NCBI GenBank assembly: GCA_937969505.1
Contig: CALBWA010000017.1
Span: forward strand, 35,490 to 99,489
Source: an uncultured Erythrobacter sp.
GTDB lineage: Bacteria; Pseudomonadota; Alphaproteobacteria; Sphingomonadales; Sphingomonadaceae
Direction: 5' to 3'
Length of the DNA: 64,000 nt
The number at the start of each line of letters is the position of its first letter. Positions within the stretch are counted from its first letter, which is position 1. The notes below the pieces were generated by a model. It made no database searches, was not told where the DNA came from, and worked only from the letters and a program-made list of their open reading frames with translations. This document shows positions 34,307 to 43,594 of this stretch, piece by piece. The translations under genes were made by a program, and so were the position numbers.

Positions 34307-36886
34307 ATGAATCTGGAAAAATTCACCGACCGCGCGAAGGGTTTTCTGCAGAGCGCGCAAACCGTCGCGATCCGGATGAACCACCAACGCATCACGCCGA
34401 CGCATTTGCTCAAGGCACTGCTCGAAGACAGTGAGGGCATGGCCGCTGGCCTGATCCAGCGCGCAGGTGGTGATGCCGGTCGTGCAGTGAGCGAAGTGGA
34501 TGCCGAATTGGCCAAGATACCGGCCGTATCGGGTGGCGGCGCGCAAGCGACCCCGGGCCTCGATAATGATGCTGTTCGCGCCCTCGACCAGGCGGAACAG
34601 ATCGCTGAGAAGTCCGGCGACAGCTTTGTCACGGTAGAACGCCTGCTGGTTGCGCTCACTCTGGCCACCACGACCAAAGCGGGCCAGGCGCTGAAGGCCG
34701 CGAATGTCGATGCCAAGTCACTCGAGCAAGCGATCACCCAGTTACGCGGTGGGCGCAAGGCTGACTCTGCCAGTGCTGAAAACGCTTATGACGCGATGGA
34801 AAAATACGCGCGCGATCTGACGCAGGCTGCCCGCGACGGTAAGCTTGATCCGGTCATTGGCCGGGACGAGGAGATCCGCCGCACCATCCAAATTCTCGCT
34901 CGCCGAACCAAGAACAATCCCGCGCTGATCGGTGAACCCGGCACCGGCAAGACCGCCATTGCAGAAGGGCTCGCGCTGCGCATTGCCAATGGCGATGTGC
35001 CGGACAGTCTGAAGGGCCGCACCCTGATGTCGCTCGACATGGGCTCGCTCATTGCTGGCGCGAAATATCGCGGCGAGTTTGAAGAGCGGTTGAAATCCGT
35101 TCTTGACGAGGTGAAGGGCGCCGATGGACAGATTATCCTGTTCATTGACGAGATGCACACGCTGATCGGCGCGGGCGCGTCGGAAGGGTCAATGGACGCA
35201 TCCAATCTGCTCAAGCCTGCGCTGAGCCGCGGCGAATTGCACTGCATTGGTGCAACCACGCTCGACGAGTATCAAAAATATGTCGAGAAGGACCCGGCTC
35301 TGCAACGCCGGTTCCAGTCCGTCTATATCGATGAACCCAGTGTCGAGGATACAGTCTCGATCCTGCGCGGCCTGAAAGAAAAATACGAACTTCATCACGG
35401 TGTGCGGATTACCGACAGCGCGATTGTAGCCGCAGCCCAATTGTCCAATCGCTACATCCAGAACCGTTTTCTGCCGGACAAGGCGATTGACCTGATGGAT
35501 GAAGCGGCGAGCCGCATCCGGATGGAAGTGGAAAGCAAGCCGGAAGAAATCGAAGGGCTCGATCGCCGCATCATTCAGCTCAAGATTGAAGAATCAGCGC
35601 TCAGCAAGGAAACCGATACCGCCTCGCAAGACCGCCTGACAGCGCTGCGCGAGGAACTTGCCAATCTGGAGCAGGAAAGCGCTGAGCTGACCACGCGGTG
35701 GCAGAACGAGCGTGACAAGATCAACGCCGAGGCCAAGGTCAAAGAAGCGCTTGATGCCGCCCGGCTGGAGCTGGAGCAGGCAGAGCGTGAAGGTGATCTG
35801 GCGAAAGCGGGTGAGCTTTCCTATGGCCGTATTCCTCAGCTGGAAAAGCAGCTTGCCGAGGCGGAAGGTCACACCGAAAATGCGCTTCTGCGCGAGGAAG
35901 TCACCGAAGAAGATATTGCCAGCGTTGTCGCCCGTTGGACCGGCATCCCGATGGAGCGGATGATGGAGGGTGAGCGCGAGAAGCTGCTCCAGATGGAAGA
36001 GATTCTGGGCAAGCGTGTCATCGGCCAGTCGCAACCTATCGAAGCTGTATCCAAGGCCGTCCGCCGCGCTCGTGCCGGACTGCAGGACCCCAATCGTCCG
36101 CTCGGCTCCTTCCTGTTCCTGGGGCCAACAGGTGTCGGCAAAACCGAACTGACCAAGGCGCTCGCGGAATTTTTGTTCGATGATGACGATGCGATGGTGC
36201 GGATCGACATGAGCGAATTCATGGAAAAGCATTCGGTCGCTCGGCTGATCGGTGCTCCTCCAGGCTATGTCGGGTATGACGAGGGCGGGGTTTTGACCGA
36301 GGCCGTCCGCCGCCGGCCTTATCAGGTTGTCCTGTTTGACGAGGTTGAAAAGGCTCACAGCGACGTCTTCAACGTGCTGCTGCAGGTGCTCGACGATGGC
36401 CGACTGACTGATGGTCAGGGCAGGGTGGTCGATTTTTCGAACACTCTTATTATCCTGACTTCCAATCTGGGCAGCCAGTATCTGGCCAATATGGAAGATG
36501 ACCAGAAAGTGGCCGATGTTGAGCCGCAGGTGATGGATGTGGTGCGCGGACATTTCCGCCCGGAATTCCTCAACCGGCTGGACGAGATCATCCTTTTCCA
36601 TCGATTGAGCCAGGAGCATATGGCGCCGATTGTTTCGATCCAGGTTGGTCGCGTCCAGAAGCTGCTGACCGATCGCAAGATCACGCTGGAACTGACCGAT
36701 GCTGCGCTGCGTTGGCTGGGCCGCGTGGGCTATGATCCGGTCTATGGTGCGCGCCCACTGAAGCGAGCTGTACAGCGTTACTTGCAGGATCCTCTGGCGG
36801 AGAAATTGCTTCAGGGCGAAGTGCCCGATGGCAGCACGGTGCAGATCGATGAGGGTGATGGCGAGCTCAAGATGACCGTCGGTTAA
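34307..36886 (+). CDS. clpB: ATP-dependent disaggregase ClpB
   Basis: An 859-residue Hsp100 chaperone that extracts polypeptides from aggregates with DnaK. Order: Clp N-domain (1-145), NBD1 with Walker A GEPGTGKT at 209-216, the coiled-coil M-domain (about 405-525, long Glu/Lys/Leu-rich helices), which separates ClpB from ClpA/ClpC, and NBD2 with Walker A GPTGVGKT near 606. The start has GAGG about 10 bases upstream. A heat-shock promoter would be expected in the 175-base leader; I could not identify one with confidence. Confidence 0.97.
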   Translation: MNLEKFTDRAKGFLQSAQTVAIRMNHQRITPTHLLKALLEDSEGMAAGLIQRAGGDAGRAVSEVDAELAKIPAVSGGGAQATPGLDNDAVRALDQAEQIAEKSGDSFVTVERLLVALTLATTTKAGQALKAANVDAKSLEQAITQLRGGRKADSASAENAYDAMEKYARDLTQAARDGKLDPVIGRDEEIRRTIQILARRTKNNPALIGEPGTGKTAIAEGLALRIANGDVPDSLKGRTLMSLDMGSLIAGAKYRGEFEERLKSVLDEVKGADGQIILFIDEMHTLIGAGASEGSMDASNLLKPALSRGELHCIGATTLDEYQKYVEKDPALQRRFQSVYIDEPSVEDTVSILRGLKEKYELHHGVRITDSAIVAAAQLSNRYIQNRFLPDKAIDLMDEAASRIRMEVESKPEEIEGLDRRIIQLKIEESALSKETDTASQDRLTALREELANLEQESAELTTRWQNERDKINAEAKVKEALDAARLELEQAEREGDLAKAGELSYGRIPQLEKQLAEAEGHTENALLREEVTEEDIASVVARWTGIPMERMMEGEREKLLQMEEILGKRVIGQSQPIEAVSKAVRRARAGLQDPNRPLGSFLFLGPTGVGKTELTKALAEFLFDDDDAMVRIDMSEFMEKHSVARLIGAPPGYVGYDEGGVLTEAVRRRPYQVVLFDEVEKAHSDVFNVLLQVLDDGRLTDGQGRVVDFSNTLIILTSNLGSQYLANMEDDQKVADVEPQVMDVVRGHFRPEFLNRLDEIILFHRLSQEHMAPIVSIQVGRVQKLLTDRKITLELTDAALRWLGRVGYDPVYGARPLKRAVQRYLQDPLAEKLLQGEVPDGSTVQIDEGDGELKMTVG

Positions 36887-37237
36887 TTCTTCGATGTAGG
36901 GATGGCGCATGATCCTGTGCCGATAGCAATTGCTGCGAACCGCGCAGAGCTTTAGAGCCGACCTGCAAGAAAATTGTGGGCTCACATTGCATGCCCGCCT
37001 AAAAAACAACAATAATAACAATAATTTGATTAAGTATGTGTGATTTGGGCAACAAGTGGTATCAAATGCAAACATGCTCTTTGACAACCCCCTGCTGATG
37101 CTTCAGAAAACTCTGCACCTAATGGGGATTGGGTCACATAGGGGTCAATGGATCGATTAAGCGCGGTGGGGACTGGCGTTTGCGATCGTCAGTCACCTTT
37201 CAATGAGCCCGATTCCGGTGTCCAACTGGAGTCTTTA
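36887..37237. other. Gene-free region between clpB and the first TonB-dependent receptor
   Basis: A 351-base gap. The centre (about 36995-37035) is markedly AT-rich, with AAC/AAT runs. A TTGACA box is at 37081-37086 but the -10 position 17 bases on (CAGAAA) is poor. I see no convincing clpB terminator. It probably holds the promoter and regulatory sites of the receptor gene. Confidence 0.5.
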
Positions 37238-40200
37238 ATGAGAACGATAAATTTCACCGCCGCAAAGGGTCTCGCGCTTACTGTATCGTCGCTTGCTCTC
37301 GTGATGGGCGCACCTGCGCTGGCACAGGATGCCGATGAGGCAGAAACCGAAGCTGTCGAAGAAGACGAGGAAGTCGTCGATATCACCAGCGCCGATGAGG
37401 GCGCTGCACCCGATGCTGGCCGGATCACGGTTACAGGCTCGCGCATCAAGCGTGATACATACTCCAGCATTTCACCCCTGCAGGTGATTAATACCGATAC
37501 AGCACGTAACGTTGGTCTGTTCGACCCTACGCAAATTTTGCAGCGCGATGAGTCCGCAGCCGGTCAACAGATCGACGCGACCTTCCAGGGCTTCGTTCTG
37601 GCCAACGGTCCTGGTTCGGCAACACTGAACCTGCGCGGCCTTGGTGCTGACCGCACATTGCTGCTGCTGAATGGTCGCCGCCTGGCTCCTGCCGGTGTTG
37701 AAGGTGCTCCTGTAAACCCGTCGATCAATCTTCTGCCGTCCTCGCTGATTGACCGGTTTGACTTGCTGCTTGATGGTGCCAGTTCGATCTACGGTTCCGA
37801 TGCTGTGGCTGGCGTGGGCAATGTTATCCTGCGCAAGGATTTCGATGGTCTGGAACTTTTCGGTCGGGGCGAAATCAACCCGAATGGTGCAGGCGAAGAT
37901 TACACGATCAGCGCAGCTTATGGTCTGAACTTTGACCGTGGTTTCGTCGGTGTCGGTGCTGAATTTGATCGCCGTGATACAATTCGGTTGCGCGATCGCG
38001 ATTTCTTTGGTGGATGTGACGAGCATCTCGAAGTCGATCAGGATGGCAATCTCCGTTCGATCGATCTTCGCACGAATGCGTTGGTTGAGCGCGACAGCGC
38101 AGGCGGTCCGTTCGGTCAGATTTCCACTGGCGCGACCAGCCCTTGCAAAATTCAGGCGGTCACCGGACGGTTCATTCCGAACAACACTTTCCTGAATTCG
38201 GTTTTCTTCCAGCGCGGCGATACGTTTGACAACCTGGGGCTGTTTGGTCTGCCTGGATTCGCTACGCGTGAGAATGCATTCCTGGATCCGATTGATTTCA
38301 ACTTTGACGGAATCCGCGATGTAGATGATCAGGATTACAACGGGAACAATGTAAACCAGGACGCAGTTTTTCTTAGTGGTCAGCGACTGCTGAACGTGAT
38401 GGCCTATGGTGAGTATACGTTGGCAGGCGACGCCAACATCACTCCCTATTTTGAAGCCAACTACAGCCGTGCTCGGATTACGGCTGACAATAACGGGACG
38501 AGCTTTCTTTTCCCTGATGTGCCTGCAGAAAATGCGTTCAACCCCTGCAATATCACTGCCGGAGGTGCGGATTGCCGCCAGATCGACAACGCATTATTTG
38601 CACCGTTCTCTGGCGGACTTCCAATCTGGGGCCCGGGAAGCCCCTTCTTCCCTGGTTCGGTAACTGGCGTTAATGTCTCTGTTTTTCCAATTGTCTCGGT
38701 TGTTGGAGACCGGAACAATACAGATGTGACCCAGGAACAATATCGTGGTGTTCTGGGTGTTCGCGGTGACCTTCCGTTCGTCGGGCCAAGCTGGACCTTC
38801 GATACGTCGCTTGTCTATTCGCGCTCTGAAGGCAGCTCGATCCGCCGCGGTGTTCGTGAAGACAAGCTGGCCTTTGCTCTGGGTATCGACCCGACAACCG
38901 AGTTCACCGGTGATGGTATCATCGATAACACGGGCGACGGTATCGCTGACGATTACAGTGATCTGGTGCAGTTCGGCATTTTCTACGGTCGGCCAGGCAT
39001 TACTCCGTGTGACGCAAGCGCGTTGTCAAACCCTGATCTAGCTGCACCCGATTTGCTGGATGGCTGCGTTCCGGTGAACCTGTTTGCCCCATCGCTTCTT
39101 GGTCAACCTATCGGTGATTTTGCGACAGCTGCCGAACGCAGCTACGTTTTCAGCGATCGCTCATTTGACACAACCTACGAACAGGTTGTGGCCTCCGCTT
39201 TTGTGACTGGTGATCTCTTTGATCTGCAGGGTGGCCCTGCGGGCGTCGTTGTTGGCGCAGAGTATCGTTCTGACTCCATCAATTCCCAGCCGGATTTCGT
39301 CGCCGCAAACGGTCTGTTCTTTGGTTTTAGCCAGGATTTGGGTGCCGTTGGCAGCAAGTATATTTTTGAAGGCTTCGGCGAGGTTGACTTGCCCCTTGTT
39401 GCCGGCAAAACGATGGTGGAAGAGCTCACCGTTAACCTTTCGGGCCGGGTTACTAAGGAAGAGTTCTACGGAACCAACTTTACTTACTCGCTGAAGGGTG
39501 GTTGGCGTCCGGTCGAACCACTGCTGTTGAAATTCAGCTATGGTACGTCCTTCCGTGCTCCTAACCTGCGCGAAAACTTCCTGCAGGCGCAGCAAGGCTT
39601 CCTCACTCTGTTTGACCCTTGTGCAGTCCCTGGCGAAGCGTTTGAGCTGGGTGTCGGATATGTTCCTGAAAATGATCCGCGCCAGGATTTCGTTCTTGAA
39701 AACTGTGTTCGTGAAGGGCGCGATCCAACGCAGGTTGGCCTCGCTCCGAACACTCAGCCAGTACAGAACACAAGCGTTCAGGCCATTTCTGGCGGTTCGT
39801 TTGACATTGATCCTGAAACGTCGACATCGATTACCGCCGGCTTCGCGTTTGAAGAAAACTTTGGCGATGGCTGGGAGGTCAACCTGGGTATGAATTATTA
39901 CGACATCCAGGTTGAAGATTCGATTGTCGAGCCGGCAGAACAGTTCGTGATCAACGACTGCTTCCTGCGCGATGATGGCACCCGCAGCCCGTTCTGTGAC
40001 CGCCTGACGTTCGATGAATTGAACGGCGTGGTGAACGCGTCTGATCGGGGCTTGATCGCTACGCTCAGCAGTGAATTCCTGAACTTTGATCTCGAAAGCG
40101 TTCGTGGCATCGATTTCAATGCAAACTTCGGCAAGGATGTGACCTTGTTCGGCAAGCTGGTTGACCTGGGCCTTGAGATTCGCGCCAACCATCTGATCGA

Positions 40201-40732
40201 ACGCAGCACCACCTTCATCAATGATAACGGTGACGTTGCATTCGATGATGATGCGGGTGAAATCGGCCTTCCACGATGGAACGGTCGTGCCACCATGACC
40301 GCTGAAGTCGACAATGTCCGCCTGACCTATCAGATCCGTTACACCGGACCGGTCGAGCAGGACGCTGACGGTGTCGACGCCTTTGCCGACGTATTCGGTA
40401 ATGGCCCCGACGGTGGAGCCCCAATCGGCCCGAATGGCACGCCAGTGAACCAGTTCAGCGACACCTGCCTTGGTGCCGGTGCACCTGGCGTTGCTGGTGA
40501 TGGCATTTTCTGCCGTGATGTTGGTTTTGCAGAAGAACAGTTCCTGCACACCGTTTCGGTGCGTTATGAAGCTGACAGCTGGACCTTTATCGCTGGTGTG
40601 GACAACATCTTTGACACTGCACCACCGCAGATCGACAGTTCTGAAGGCTTCGCCATTGCCAACACGGTAATCGGTGCAGGTTATGACTATGATGGCCGAG
40701 AACTCTTCTTCTCGATCCAGAAGCAGTTCTGA
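37238..40732 (+). CDS. TonB-dependent receptor
   Basis: An outer-membrane active transporter of 1164 residues: signal peptide (1-29, ending APALAQ), an acidic Glu/Asp-rich linker (about 31-62), plug domain opening ITVTGSRIKRD, with LNLRGLGADRTLLLLNGRRLAP and the GASSIYGSDAVAGVGNVILRKDF stretch, then a 22-strand barrel ending in FFSIQKQF (terminal Phe). Energy comes from TonB-ExbBD elsewhere. ATG 37238 has GGAG 7 bases upstream and starts the signal peptide; the ORF opens at 37148. It is followed by a terminator and then an exported S9 peptidase, suggesting peptide uptake. The ligand cannot be read. Confidence 0.92.
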   Translation: MRTINFTAAKGLALTVSSLALVMGAPALAQDADEAETEAVEEDEEVVDITSADEGAAPDAGRITVTGSRIKRDTYSSISPLQVINTDTARNVGLFDPTQILQRDESAAGQQIDATFQGFVLANGPGSATLNLRGLGADRTLLLLNGRRLAPAGVEGAPVNPSINLLPSSLIDRFDLLLDGASSIYGSDAVAGVGNVILRKDFDGLELFGRGEINPNGAGEDYTISAAYGLNFDRGFVGVGAEFDRRDTIRLRDRDFFGGCDEHLEVDQDGNLRSIDLRTNALVERDSAGGPFGQISTGATSPCKIQAVTGRFIPNNTFLNSVFFQRGDTFDNLGLFGLPGFATRENAFLDPIDFNFDGIRDVDDQDYNGNNVNQDAVFLSGQRLLNVMAYGEYTLAGDANITPYFEANYSRARITADNNGTSFLFPDVPAENAFNPCNITAGGADCRQIDNALFAPFSGGLPIWGPGSPFFPGSVTGVNVSVFPIVSVVGDRNNTDVTQEQYRGVLGVRGDLPFVGPSWTFDTSLVYSRSEGSSIRRGVREDKLAFALGIDPTTEFTGDGIIDNTGDGIADDYSDLVQFGIFYGRPGITPCDASALSNPDLAAPDLLDGCVPVNLFAPSLLGQPIGDFATAAERSYVFSDRSFDTTYEQVVASAFVTGDLFDLQGGPAGVVVGAEYRSDSINSQPDFVAANGLFFGFSQDLGAVGSKYIFEGFGEVDLPLVAGKTMVEELTVNLSGRVTKEEFYGTNFTYSLKGGWRPVEPLLLKFSYGTSFRAPNLRENFLQAQQGFLTLFDPCAVPGEAFELGVGYVPENDPRQDFVLENCVREGRDPTQVGLAPNTQPVQNTSVQAISGGSFDIDPETSTSITAGFAFEENFGDGWEVNLGMNYYDIQVEDSIVEPAEQFVINDCFLRDDGTRSPFCDRLTFDELNGVVNASDRGLIATLSSEFLNFDLESVRGIDFNANFGKDVTLFGKLVDLGLEIRANHLIERSTTFINDNGDVAFDDDAGEIGLPRWNGRATMTAEVDNVRLTYQIRYTGPVEQDADGVDAFADVFGNGPDGGAPIGPNGTPVNQFSDTCLGAGAPGVAGDGIFCRDVGFAEEQFLHTVSVRYEADSWTFIAGVDNIFDTAPPQIDSSEGFAIANTVIGAGYDYDGRELFFSIQKQF

Positions 40733-40758
40733 CCTTGTTCATAGTCAAATAGGTAATC

Positions 40759-40805
40759 AAAAAAGCGGTCTCATACACTTGTTATGAGGCCGCTTTTTTG
40801 TTTTA
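40759..40805 (+). terminator. Rho-independent terminator after the first TonB-dependent receptor
   Basis: An 11-bp stem (GCGGTCTCATA with TATGAGGCCGC, one T-G pair, 7-base loop), flanked by six A and six T, then TTTT after a G. The symmetric A/T flanks make it potentially bidirectional. Confidence 0.9.
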
Positions 40806-40842
40806 ATGAACCCATCGCAGAGTTTATTCGAAAGACATCCAA

Positions 40843-42846
40843 ATGAAGCTTTTCAAAGCCCCACTTCTTGCAGCTGCCGCAGGTGTTGCTGCCCTTGGCC
40901 TAGCCGCAGTTCCAGCCACCCCGACGAATGCACAAAGTGCCGATAATGTTCCAGTTGACGTCTGGGCGTTGCGCAATGTGGTCAATGCGGTGCAGGTATC
41001 GCCAGACGGCAAACATTTGCTGGTGCACAAAGTGGACAGCCGCGAAGGGGATTATTTGCTGCAAGTCTACAAGACGGACGACTTGTCAAAACCACTACGG
41101 ACCTTGTCTGCGGATCCGATGGAAATCATCACGGCGACCTGGGTAAGTGACAACCACATTTTCGGTTCAGCCTGGCAAGAAGTGCGCAAGCGCGTGACGC
41201 GCCCCGAGGAAAATCATCGCAGCATCAGGGGATATTTTTATAACCTGGAGCAGAACGAATTTTCAGCCGTTGACGGCAATTTTGGCATCGTAAATACGCT
41301 GCCCAATGAACCAGACAAGATCCTGATCGCTGCGGGTAATGCGATTCCCGATACATCCGGCAAGGATCCCTTCGCTGCGTTCCGCCCAACTTCGTATTAC
41401 AAATTTGATCTGACCAACGGCAGCAAGCGGCTCGTGATCAAGGGTAACGAAAAATATTCAAACCTTGCCTTCGATAATGACGGAAACCCGCGCTATGCCG
41501 AAGGGTATGATATTGAGTCCAAAAAACTGCGGTATTATTTCCGCCGCCCGGGAGAAAGCTCGTGGACGCAGTTCGGCGAGGAATTTGATCTCGACGAACA
41601 CGAGAATCTTTATCGGGTTCTCGGCGGTTTTCAGGGGCTTGTCGGGTTCAGCGCTGAAGATCCCAACATTGGCTACATAATTGACAACCGGAATGGAGAA
41701 GACAAGGCCGCCTTGTGGGAGTTTGACTTCCGCACCGGTCAATTCGGGGACAAGCTGTTTCAGAATGACGAAGCGGATGTCATGGGAATCCAGCGGCATT
41801 CTATCCCAGGAAATGATAAGCTTGTCGCTGCGCGTTACCCGGGGGCAAAGATGGAGCGCCACTGGTTCGATGAGGAAGAAAAAGCGCTTTATGAAGCGCT
41901 TGAAAGCCAAATTCCCTTTGCGCATCAGATGGGTATCTCCAGCCGTTCGCGTGATGGCAGTGTAATGGTCGTCAGCAACACTGGTCCGCGTGATCCAGGT
42001 TCATTCTGGCTGGTGAAAGACGGCCAAATGGCTAAGCTGGGCAGTCGCAATCCTCTGGTCAATCCAGAAGACCTGGCTGATGTTCAATATATTCGATACG
42101 AGGCGCGCGATGGGCGGATCATTCCAGCCTATCTGACCGTTCCCAAAGGCGAGGGACCATTTCCTTTGGTCGTCCAGCACCATGGTGGTCCTCACGTAAA
42201 TGCGGTGCAGACCTACAATGAAATCGGGCAGATGCTGGCCAACAATGGCTATATGGTTCTCTACCCACAGAATCGTATCTCGACCGGATGGGGCAAGTCA
42301 CACTTTGACGCGGGATATGGTGAGCATGGCCTGGCGATGCAGGACGATAAGGACGATGGGGCCCAATATCTCATCGATCAAGGCCTCGCTGATCCTGAGC
42401 GTGTGGCTTTTTACGGCTGGTCATACGGCGGCTATGCTGCGCTTGTCGCCTCCCAGCGTGAAAACAATATGTACCAGTGCGCTATCGCAGTTGCTGCCGT
42501 GTCAGATCCGGAAAAATCCTATCGCGCTCGGCGGAGCACTTCTGCTCCCAAGGCCTTGGATGACTGGGGCAAGCGGCGTGGCACGATCGGTATCAATCCG
42601 ATCAATGATGTCAGCAAAGCCAATATCCCCCTTCTGATGGTTCATGGTGATGTAGATTCCCGTGTGCGCTATTATCATTACGAGGATTACAAGAAGGCTC
42701 TCGAGGAGGCCGGTAAAGGTTCCTTGGGACAGTTCGTCACGCTTGAGGGTGTTGATCACTCCAATTTGATGTTCAATCACCAAAAGACGCTTTACACCAA
42801 GATGCTCGACTTCCTCGCGAATGATTGCGGACCGGGTGGCCTCTGA
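40843..42846 (+). CDS. Exported S9 family prolyl-oligopeptidase-type peptidase
   Basis: A 667-residue serine peptidase with a Sec signal peptide (1-31, ending TNAQS). The N-terminal part looks like a WD/beta-propeller lid; the C-terminal alpha/beta-hydrolase domain has nucleophile Ser527 in GWSYGGYAA, Asp605 in HGDVDSRV and His639 in EGVDHSN. It would cleave short peptides in the periplasm, in keeping with a dipeptidyl- or acylaminoacyl-peptidase role. It lies between two TonB-dependent receptors. A strong terminator follows. Confidence 0.9.
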   Translation: MKLFKAPLLAAAAGVAALGLAAVPATPTNAQSADNVPVDVWALRNVVNAVQVSPDGKHLLVHKVDSREGDYLLQVYKTDDLSKPLRTLSADPMEIITATWVSDNHIFGSAWQEVRKRVTRPEENHRSIRGYFYNLEQNEFSAVDGNFGIVNTLPNEPDKILIAAGNAIPDTSGKDPFAAFRPTSYYKFDLTNGSKRLVIKGNEKYSNLAFDNDGNPRYAEGYDIESKKLRYYFRRPGESSWTQFGEEFDLDEHENLYRVLGGFQGLVGFSAEDPNIGYIIDNRNGEDKAALWEFDFRTGQFGDKLFQNDEADVMGIQRHSIPGNDKLVAARYPGAKMERHWFDEEEKALYEALESQIPFAHQMGISSRSRDGSVMVVSNTGPRDPGSFWLVKDGQMAKLGSRNPLVNPEDLADVQYIRYEARDGRIIPAYLTVPKGEGPFPLVVQHHGGPHVNAVQTYNEIGQMLANNGYMVLYPQNRISTGWGKSHFDAGYGEHGLAMQDDKDDGAQYLIDQGLADPERVAFYGWSYGGYAALVASQRENNMYQCAIAVAAVSDPEKSYRARRSTSAPKALDDWGKRRGTIGINPINDVSKANIPLLMVHGDVDSRVRYYHYEDYKKALEEAGKGSLGQFVTLEGVDHSNLMFNHQKTLYTKMLDFLANDCGPGGL

Positions 42847-42869
42847 TTGATTTCAAGTGATAGGAAAAC

Positions 42870-42902
42870 AAAAGGGCTCGCCAGAATGGCGGGCCCTTTT
42901 TT
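42870..42902 (+). terminator. Rho-independent terminator after the S9 peptidase gene
   Basis: AAAGGGCTCGCC (42871-42882) pairs with GGCGGGCCCTTT (42888-42899) across a 5-base loop with one T-G pair, followed by further T residues. Confidence 0.88.
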
Positions 42903-42946
42903 GTTCGCTCACGCAATTTTGAGCCGGCCGAAAAAGACCGCTTAGA

Positions 42947-43288
42947 CTAACAAGGAGTGCCGGTGCATCCGCTGTTCCGGTTTAAGGTGCCTTGTTTTTG
43001 CTCACGCATTTCGCGCTCCTTCTCCTCCCATGCCTCATTGGTCGCGCAGATTCTGGTCGGGATTCGGCTGTTGACGACCTTGGTCATTTTGCAGCGCATC
43101 TTCTTCCGTTCGGGCAGCGGCTCTTCCGCAGACGCTTCTGCGTTACCGTCAGGGTCATCCGCCACAGCTCCCTCAACGGCAACCTCTGGTTCGCCATTTG
43201 CCGTGTCCGCATTCTCGCTCTGAGCAGCGGCCCCAAGCAATACAAAAGGAATTGCGCTGGCAGCCAGGATGGATGTGATGTTTATCAT
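42947..43288 (-). CDS. Small secreted Cys-containing protein, unknown function
   Basis: A 113-residue protein: signal peptide (about 1-22), an acidic Ala/Glu/Asp-rich linker (about 23-60), then a basic segment MRCKMTKVVNSRIPTRICAT and a Glu/Arg-rich helix, ending NSGCTGTPC with two more Cys. The 'C…SRI…RIC.T…W' pattern recalls short secreted proteins common in sphingomonads; no function is known to me. ATG 43288 has the strong ribosome site GAGGAGG, so expression should be good. It converges with the S9 peptidase. Confidence 0.65.
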   Translation of the reverse strand: MINITSILAASAIPFVLLGAAAQSENADTANGEPEVAVEGAVADDPDGNAEASAEEPLPERKKMRCKMTKVVNSRIPTRICATNEAWEEKEREMREQKQGTLNRNSGCTGTPC

Positions 43289-43594
43289 TGATGACCTCCT
43301 CGGAAACGCAGTGACGGACTGGCACTTGGCGCCAACCAACCCGCATGGCGCTGAGAGTTCATGCGCCTGGACTAGGGTTGCCTATCTACTCACACGTCTC
43401 AACGATGGAGCATAGATCATTTTGGGTCCGCAAGGAAGCCTATGGCCTCCTTTGACTGATCTGATCCGAGGCCGGCATGCGAGCCTGATCTGGATGGTTC
43501 ACTGAACAGCTCATCAGGTCTTTGCTGTCCGGCATGAAAAAGGGGACGCCGGTTTCCCGACGCCCCCTTGTTTCAGCTTAAACGCTGCGTTGGC
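43289..43594. other. Gene-free region between the small secreted protein and the second receptor
   Basis: A 306-base gap read on the minus strand from the receptor stop to the small secreted protein. It holds the receptor's terminator (43537-43567). An imperfect hairpin AAGGAAGCC/GGCCTCCTT sits near 43432-43452. The remainder should contain the promoter of the 43288 gene; I see no clear -35/-10 pair. Confidence 0.5.
43537..43567 (-). terminator. Rho-independent terminator after the second TonB-dependent receptor
   Basis: On the minus strand GGGGGCGTCGG pairs with CCGGCGTCCCC (11 pairs, two of them G-T) around a GAAA tetraloop, followed by TTTTT. Confidence 0.9.

Noticed and set aside
35594..37087. 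Minus-strand ORF of 497 codons opposite clpB
   Set aside because: It is a shadow of the GC-rich clpB coding frame; no family motif, and clpB is certain.
37081..37109. TTGACA box upstream of the first TonB-dependent receptor as a promoter
   Set aside because: No acceptable -10 hexamer at 16-18 bases (CAGAAA).
39161..40549. Minus-strand ORF of 462 codons opposite the TonB-dependent receptor
   Set aside because: Antisense shadow; the receptor's plug and barrel motifs settle the strand.
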